A DNA stretch of 64,000 nucleotides from Caballeronia terrestris (lineage in GTDB: Bacteria > Pseudomonadota > Gammaproteobacteria > Burkholderiales > Burkholderiaceae). Both the position numbers and the translations under genes were made by a program. The notes under the pieces are model-generated. The model had not been told where the DNA came from. It worked only from the letters and a program-made list of their open reading frames with translations, and made no database searches. Shown here in pieces: positions 59,070 through 64,000 of the stretch. Each line of letters opens with the position of its first letter. Positions within the stretch are counted from its first letter, which is position 1. The stretch lies in NCBI RefSeq assembly GCF_001544515.1, contig NZ_FCOL02000012.1, positions 96,305 to 160,304 of the forward strand, given 5' to 3'.

Positions 59070-60527
59070 TCAGGCCCGCGTCGGCGCGACGGCGTTTCGC
59101 GGCCGCAGCGTCGCCATGACCAGATACATGCCGCCGCCGATCACCACGCCGAAGAACCACCCATACGTGTTCCACCAGACCGGCAGCAGGCTCGTGAAAT
59201 TGGGCAGGAACGTCGAGAACACGCTGCCGACCACCGCGGCCGTCAGCGCGTTGACGTTCCACCCGCCTTCGTAGCGATACTCGCCGTACTCCTGGTAAAG
59301 CGCCGCGACGTTGATGTTGCCCTTCGCGACGAGGTAATAGTCGACCAGGATGATGCCCAGCAGCGGCCCCATCGTCGCGCCGATCGCGTTGACGAAGTGT
59401 GCGGCGTTGCCTTCCCACGGCGCGAACGGATACAGCACGAGCGCGATGGCCGCCGCGATGTAGCCGCCCTTCTTGAAGCTGATCACTTTCGGAAACGTGT
59501 TGGAGATGTCGAATGCCGCCGACACGAAATTCGCGACCACGTTGATGCCGAGCGTCGCGACCGCGAACGTCAGCGCCGCGATCAGCGCCAGTACCCAGCT
59601 ATCGAACTTCGCTGAAATCTGCTCGGGGTGCAGCAGCACTTCGCCGTACACCTTGAACGCGGCGATCGTGGTGACGCCCGCGACCAGCGAGAACGCGATC
59701 AGGTTGACCGGCAGGCCCCACAGATTGCCTTTCTTCACGGCATCGCGGTTTTTCGCGTAGCGCGAGAAGTCGCAGAAGTTCAGGTACAGCGCCGCGAAAT
59801 AAGTGATCCACGTCGCGCCCACTGCCATCAGCGCCCAGAACGAGCCCGGCGTGCCGCTGATGCCGGCGTCCTTCGTCTTCTCCAGGAGCACGGGCATCGG
59901 AATGCCGTGGGAGAACGAAAACCCGCCGGCCTTGATGCAAAGGCCGATCGCGAGGATCAGCATCGCGATCCACACGGCCGGGCCCGCCCAGTCCTGGAAC
60001 CTGCGCACAGTCTCCATGCCTTTCTGGATGATGAGCAACTGCAGCGCCCAGATCACCACGTAACAGATCACCTCCAGCCCCGAGTGGCCGAGGACGTGCG
60101 TGCCCTTGTGGAACGCCATCAGGCTGTCGCTGCGGATCAGGAGCGCGACCATCGCGCCCGATGCCGCCGCTGTCTGCGCGCCGTACCAGAAGCACGCGAC
60201 GACCGCGCGCACGATCGCCGCGAGGTTGGCGCCCCACACGCCGAATGACGCGCGCGCGAGCACGGGATAAGGGACGCCGGTTTTTTCTCCCGCGAAGCCG
60301 ATCAGGTTCATCAGCGCGAAGATGACGAGCGAGCCGAGGCCGATCGCGAGCACGAAGTTGACGAAGCTGCCGCACAGCAGGAACAGGCTGGCGGCGAGGT
60401 AGTAGCCCCAGAGGCTGTGCACGTCGGACGTCCAGACGTTGAAGATGCTGAAGGCGCCCCAGTTGCGTACCTTGGCGGGCGCGAGGTCTTCGTTGTAGAG
60501 GCCGGGGGAAGGGTCGCGGATTTCCAT
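59070..60527 (-). CDS. Nucleobase:cation symporter-1 family permease
   Basis: 485 aa from the ATG at 60527 (GGAG eight bases upstream). NCS1 landmarks are NEDLAPAKVRNWGAFSIFNVW at the N-terminus (given by its core PAKVRNWGAFS), GVPYPVLARASFGVWGAN, and NFCDFSRYAK. It has 12 hydrophobic segments. Members import purines, pyrimidines, allantoin or hydantoin. No pathway gene is adjacent. Confidence 0.9.
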   Translation of the reverse strand: MEIRDPSPGLYNEDLAPAKVRNWGAFSIFNVWTSDVHSLWGYYLAASLFLLCGSFVNFVLAIGLGSLVIFALMNLIGFAGEKTGVPYPVLARASFGVWGANLAAIVRAVVACFWYGAQTAAASGAMVALLIRSDSLMAFHKGTHVLGHSGLEVICYVVIWALQLLIIQKGMETVRRFQDWAGPAVWIAMLILAIGLCIKAGGFSFSHGIPMPVLLEKTKDAGISGTPGSFWALMAVGATWITYFAALYLNFCDFSRYAKNRDAVKKGNLWGLPVNLIAFSLVAGVTTIAAFKVYGEVLLHPEQISAKFDSWVLALIAALTFAVATLGINVVANFVSAAFDISNTFPKVISFKKGGYIAAAIALVLYPFAPWEGNAAHFVNAIGATMGPLLGIILVDYYLVAKGNINVAALYQEYGEYRYEGGWNVNALTAAVVGSVFSTFLPNFTSLLPVWWNTYGWFFGVVIGGGMYLVMATLRPRNAVAPTRA

Positions 60528-60716
60528 TTTGTTATCTCCAAAGGGTTCGTGGCACTCAGGAAACACCGCCGAATAACCTTGGGCCGCGTCGCAGCCCCGG
60601 CGTCTGAAGCAGACTCGCATGGAAGAACTTTATGTATTTTGTTGCCTTGTATCGAATGGGTTAACCCTAGGCGATGTACGTGTAGGCACCTTGCCGCGCG
60701 ACTTACTAATCGAAAG

Positions 60717-61664
60717 CTAAGGATTGCGATCCGCGAGCGCCTCCAGCATCGGCGCCGATGGTACGAAGAACAGACTACCCGTGACCGCCCGGCTGTAATC
60801 GAGAAGGCGGTCGTAGTTGCCGGGCGGCCGTCCGACGAACATGTTCTCCATCATCTGCTCGATCGGGTCGGGCGCGTTGGCATAACCGATGAAGTAAGTC
60901 CCGAACTCGCCCGCGCCCGGACGGCCGAACGCCATGTTGTGTCGCAGGATTTTCACTTCCTGGCCGTCCTTGTCGATTGTCGTGAGCGAACTGTGCGACG
61001 ACGACGGCTTCACGCCATCGGCGAGTTCGACGTCCGACAGCTTCTTGCGGCCGATGATCCGTTCCTGCGCCTCGACTGACAGCGAATCCCAGGCCGTCAT
61101 GTCGTGCAGGTATTTCTGCACGATCACATAGCTGCCGCCGGCAAACTCGGGATCCTGATCGCCGATCACGACGAAGTCGAACGCCTCGCGGCCCCTCGGG
61201 TTCTCCGTGCCGTCGACGAAGCCGACCATGTCGCGCAGGTCGAAATAGCGGAAGCCATGCACTTCATCGACGACCGAGACCGCGCCGCCCAGCCGTCCCA
61301 TCAATTGGGCGGCGAGCTCGAAGCAAAGGTCCATGTGGTCCGCGCGAATATGCAGGAGAAGATCGCCCGGCGTGCCGATCGCGCGGCGCGCGCCTTCGCC
61401 GAACTCGCGGAACGCGTGAAGGTTCGCGGGGCGCGGTGCGCCGAAAAGCGTATCCCATGCGTCGGAGCCGAAGCCGAACACGCACGACAGCTCGCCGGTA
61501 GGCGCACGCGTGCCGACAGCGCGAACCAGACCGGCGACGTCGGCGCAAAGATCGCGCACGGACTTCGCGTGGTCGGGGCCGGGCTCGAGCGTGGCGACGA
61601 TGAAGATCGCGCTGCGTGTGACGGGATTGCAAACGGCTTGCGGTTCCGGGAGGTCGGTGGGCAT
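60717..61664 (-). CDS. DyP-type haem peroxidase
   Basis: 315 aa. The DyP motif GFVDGTENP carries the distal Asp, with the proximal His in HNMAFG or the preceding HSS segment, and GGSYVIVQKYLHD as a family landmark. No signal peptide, so it is cytoplasmic, like YfeX-type class B members. It oxidises phenols or dyes with peroxide; the natural substrate is unknown. Confidence 0.92.
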   Translation of the reverse strand: MPTDLPEPQAVCNPVTRSAIFIVATLEPGPDHAKSVRDLCADVAGLVRAVGTRAPTGELSCVFGFGSDAWDTLFGAPRPANLHAFREFGEGARRAIGTPGDLLLHIRADHMDLCFELAAQLMGRLGGAVSVVDEVHGFRYFDLRDMVGFVDGTENPRGREAFDFVVIGDQDPEFAGGSYVIVQKYLHDMTAWDSLSVEAQERIIGRKKLSDVELADGVKPSSSHSSLTTIDKDGQEVKILRHNMAFGRPGAGEFGTYFIGYANAPDPIEQMMENMFVGRPPGNYDRLLDYSRAVTGSLFFVPSAPMLEALADRNP

Positions 61665-62045
61665 CGGATGAATGTCCTTGGATCGGTGGCGGGGTTTTCA
61701 GCAAGATTAGTGGATTCCGCGAATCGGCGCGACCACGAGCCGTCGCGTCCCACGGACGGAGGCGCGCGCGGCCGGGCGTGGCCAGGGCGTACCAGTCCAT
61801 CGAACCTCCGCGCCGCCTTGCCTGCATGCGCAAAGATCATCGTTTTGCTTCGTCATGTATCTGTCGCGCCAACGGATACATGGCGATACACAACGGCGCC
61901 TTCCCGACACACCCCGGATACGTCCGCGCGTTCAAATGCAGTCATCGCCAGACACCTTCGGTACCGGCGGCGGGAAACGGAATCTGTCCGCGCCGATCCC
62001 CCGGTTCTTGCCGAAACCTTCATTTCTTTCGCACGGAGTACGACC
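61665..62045. other. Intergenic region with a spaced inverted repeat
   Basis: 381 bases hold the DyP promoter (minus) and that of the DUF4148 gene (plus). CATGTATC (61854-61861) and GATACATG (61875-61882) are exact inverted repeats spaced by 13, and two more GATAC elements follow. No gene was recognised. Confidence 0.45.
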
Positions 62046-62345
62046 ATGAAACTCTTTCGAATTCTCGGTGTTGCCGCCGTTCTCGCCACGCCTTTCGCTT
62101 CGTTCGCGCAGTCGAACGCGCCTGTGACGCGTGAGGGCGTCCGCGCAGAACTCATCCAGTTGCAGAAGGCCGGCTACAACCCGGCCAGCGATCAGACTCA
62201 ATACCCGAGCAATATCCAGGCGGCGTCGGCTCGCCTGTACGCGACGGATTCGTACGGTTCGTCGATCACCGGGACATCGGCGGCTGGGGCGCCGGATGCG
62301 GTCGCGAACATCCCCGGTTTCGGTTCCGTGTACGCGCGGCCTTGA
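62046..62345 (+). CDS. DUF4148 secreted small protein
   Basis: 99 aa. Signal peptide KLFRILGVAAVLATPFASFA, cleaved before QSNAPVTREGV. The mature part has the DUF4148 pattern VTREGVRAELIQLQKAGYNPA. The family is almost confined to Burkholderiales; function unknown. It is a good taxonomic marker for the window. Confidence 0.9.
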   Translation: MKLFRILGVAAVLATPFASFAQSNAPVTREGVRAELIQLQKAGYNPASDQTQYPSNIQAASARLYATDSYGSSITGTSAAGAPDAVANIPGFGSVYARP

Positions 62346-62362
62346 GCGTCGCCAAGCGTAAA

Positions 62363-62393
62363 AAGGAAACGGTCGCCGAGCGACCGTTTCCTT
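62363..62393. terminator. Bidirectional terminator between DUF4148 and the MFS gene
   Basis: AAGGAAACGGTCGC and GCGACCGTTTCCTT are exact complements around CGA, a 14-bp stem. The minus side is followed by five T. It lies between the converging gene ends. Confidence 0.88.
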
Positions 62394-62416
62394 AGTGTGA
62401 TGTGCTCCCGATACGC

Positions 62417-63727
62417 TCAGTGAACCGTTCCTTCCTCACCGGCCGCAGTCGTCTGCTTCGATTGCCGGCTCAGCATCAGCGTAACGACCGCCGACACAGC
62501 CAGCGTCGCGCCGACCAGATACAAGCCCGCCGAATACCCACCCGTCACGTTCTTGAGCCAGCCGATCGCGAACGGCCCGACGAAGCCGCCGAGGTTGCCG
62601 ACCGAGTTGATCATCGCGATCCCGGCCGCCGCTCCGGCACCCGAGAGGAACATGCTCGGCATCGCCCACAGCGGCGCTTTTGCCGCGCTGATCCCGATGT
62701 TCACGACGACCAGCGCCAGGATGATCATCAACGCGCTGGTGGCGCCCCCGGCGAACACGAACCCGAGGCAGGCCACGACACACGGAATGACGACGTGCCA
62801 CGTGCGTTCTTCGGTACGGTCCGAATGCTTGGCCCAAAGGATCATCGCGATCACGGCGAGCACGCTCGGCACGCCGGCAAGCAGACCCGTCTCGAACGAA
62901 CCGAAGCCGTACTGCCGGATGATCAGCGGCGCCCAGAGGCCGAGCGTATAGAGACCTGCCGACGTCCCGAAGTAGATCAGCGCAAGCGCAAGCACGCGGG
63001 GATCGCGCAGTGCGCTCAACGCGCCAGCGGTGTGTCCGGCATGCGATTGCTTCGCGTCGGCTTCCATTTTCAGCTTCGCGATCAGCCACTCGCGCTCATC
63101 GGCCTTGAGCCAGTGCGCCTTCGACGGCGTGTCCGTCATGTACTTCAGCACCACGAAGCCGAGGATGATCGCGGGCACGGCTTCGATGATGTAGAGCATC
63201 TGCCAGTCGGCGAAACCCCAGATCGGGGGCAGTTTCATGATCGCGCCGGAGAGCGGCGAGCCGATGGCGGTCGAGATCGGCGCGGCCGCCATGAACCAGG
63301 CTGCTGCGACGGCGCGCTGCCGGGCCGGGAACCACAGGCTGAGATACAGAATGATGCCGGGGAAGAAGCCCGCTTCGGCGACGCCCAGAATGAAGCGCAG
63401 CGCGTAAAAGCTGTTCGGCCCTACGACGAACGCCGACGCCGCAGAGACAATCCCCCATGACACCATCACCCGCGCGATCCACTTGCGCGCGCCTACCTTG
63501 TGAAGAATCAGGTTCGACGGAACTTCGAACAGGAAGTAGCCGATGAAGAACAACCCGCCGCCCAGGCCGAACGCCGTGGGCGATAGACCGATGGCCTTGT
63601 TCATCGTCATCGCGGCGAAGCCTACGTTGACACGGTCGAGAAAGCTGATGAAGTAAAGCAGCATCACGAACGGAATAATCCGCAGCATGAGCCTGCGGGA
63701 AACCCGCGCTTCGAGATCGGAAATCAT
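62417..63727 (-). CDS. ttuB: MFS transporter, tartrate/phthalate permease type
   Basis: 436 aa, twelve hydrophobic segments. Landmarks of the anion:cation symporter family are ISFLDRVNVGFA, the RFILGVAEAGFFPGIILYLS loop (given by its core GVAEAGFFPG), and WFPARQRAVA. The strong AAGGAGGAG ribosome site precedes the ATG. It follows a second tartrate dehydrogenase gene on the same strand, so tartrate or malate is the likely cargo. Confidence 0.85.
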   Translation of the reverse strand: MISDLEARVSRRLMLRIIPFVMLLYFISFLDRVNVGFAAMTMNKAIGLSPTAFGLGGGLFFIGYFLFEVPSNLILHKVGARKWIARVMVSWGIVSAASAFVVGPNSFYALRFILGVAEAGFFPGIILYLSLWFPARQRAVAAAWFMAAAPISTAIGSPLSGAIMKLPPIWGFADWQMLYIIEAVPAIILGFVVLKYMTDTPSKAHWLKADEREWLIAKLKMEADAKQSHAGHTAGALSALRDPRVLALALIYFGTSAGLYTLGLWAPLIIRQYGFGSFETGLLAGVPSVLAVIAMILWAKHSDRTEERTWHVVIPCVVACLGFVFAGGATSALMIILALVVVNIGISAAKAPLWAMPSMFLSGAGAAAGIAMINSVGNLGGFVGPFAIGWLKNVTGGYSAGLYLVGATLAVSAVVTLMLSRQSKQTTAAGEEGTVH

Positions 63728-63887
63728 CTTGTCTCCTCCTTGGAGGGGTGGGCGGTGCGTGTGCTTTTTATGGTTTTGGGCGCGCGCATCGGGGCTGCAG
63801 AGGTGTCGATCGTGAATCTTTAGGCGCGCAGGAAGCCACGAGCGGCGCGGATGCCGCTCGGGATTCCCTGCTTCGTGTGACGCGCGC

Positions 63888-64000
63888 TTAGGCTGCGGCG
63901 GCGACTGCGGCCTTGTCGAGCAGCGCGCAGACCGCTGCCGTCACTTGCGCCGTGGTCGCCGTGCCGCCGAGGTCGCGCGTATGGAGCGACGTGTCGGCGG
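63888..64000 (-). CDS. ttuC: Second tartrate dehydrogenase, C-terminal end (runs off the window)
   Basis: 37 codons to TAA at 63888, reading ADTSLHTRDLGGTATTAQVT and then AAVCALLDKA. They match the end of the gene at 29198-30295 almost base for base, differing mainly in the last ten codons. This is a paralogue. A GC hairpin (63839-63860, CGAGCGGC/GCCGCTCG) lies between it and the MFS gene and may set their ratio. Confidence 0.88.
   Translation of the reverse strand, partial: ADTSLHTRDLGGTATTAQVTAAVCALLDKAAVAAAA

Noticed and set aside
60658..60667. GGGTTAACCC palindrome between the NCS1 and DyP genes
   Set aside because: Ten bases of symmetry alone, with no second copy, are too little to call an operator.

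Overview
The window looks like part of a secondary replicon or accessory chromosome region of a Burkholderiaceae bacterium, most likely Paraburkholderia or Caballeronia. The grounds are the strongly GC-rich codon use, a DUF4148 secreted protein, a Gram-negative general porin, a tandem glycine riboswitch, and the density of catabolic operons each paired with its own transporter. No rRNA, tRNA, CRISPR array, insertion sequence or phage gene was recognised.

Layout. 1-689: the 5' end of a filamentous-haemagglutinin-type two-partner secretion exoprotein, running off the left edge. 841-9648 (minus): a seven-gene catabolic operon with a two-subunit transketolase, an SDR, a TRAP transporter, a second full-length transketolase and a D-2-hydroxyacid dehydrogenase, divergent from a LysR regulator (9863-10753) and followed by a terminator. 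10766-11188: an ACT-domain protein. 11327-25488: a LacI regulator divergent from a long plus-strand cluster: Gfo/Idh/MocA oxidoreductase, CoA-transferase, enoyl-CoA hydratase, aldehyde dehydrogenase, a complete sugar ABC importer, an SDR, a GMC oxidoreductase and a DUF993 TIM-barrel protein. Three near-identical palindromic operators lie in the divergent promoter. 25557-29033: katG, a Cys-rich small protein and a DUF1801 protein.

29198-34455: a decaying tartrate/glycerate module. Tartrate dehydrogenase, pyruvate kinase and a DctA-type symporter are intact. The glycerate kinase (ttuD) has lost its middle and is frameshifted at the 3' end. An enolase gene between pyruvate kinase and the symporter is reduced to its two ends. 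A second tartrate dehydrogenase copy with a tartrate-type MFS transporter lies at the right edge (62417-64000).

34587-44834: small proteins, a urea transporter, a class II aldolase, a 4-OT tautomerase, an NCS2 purine permease, a Fic enzyme, malate synthase G, free methionine-R-sulfoxide reductase, a DUF899 protein and an overlapping ArsR/AHSA1 pair. 45264-49128: a PaoABC-type molybdenum aldehyde oxidoreductase. 49322-51026: an alpha/beta hydrolase, a nitroreductase and a tiny membrane protein. 51138-56093: an oligosaccharide operon (MFS, GH31 glucosidase, porin) with a 22-bp palindrome at its promoter. 56439-57893: a tandem glycine riboswitch in front of a DadA/glycine-oxidase-like flavoenzyme. 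58085-62345: an epoxide-hydrolase-like protein, an NCS1 permease, a DyP peroxidase and a DUF4148 protein.

The strongest candidates for undescribed biology are the LacI-controlled CoA-transferase/sugar-oxidation cluster, the operon carrying both transketolase architectures, and the visibly decaying glycerate branch. Functions are assigned by reading the translated sequences; no database search was possible.
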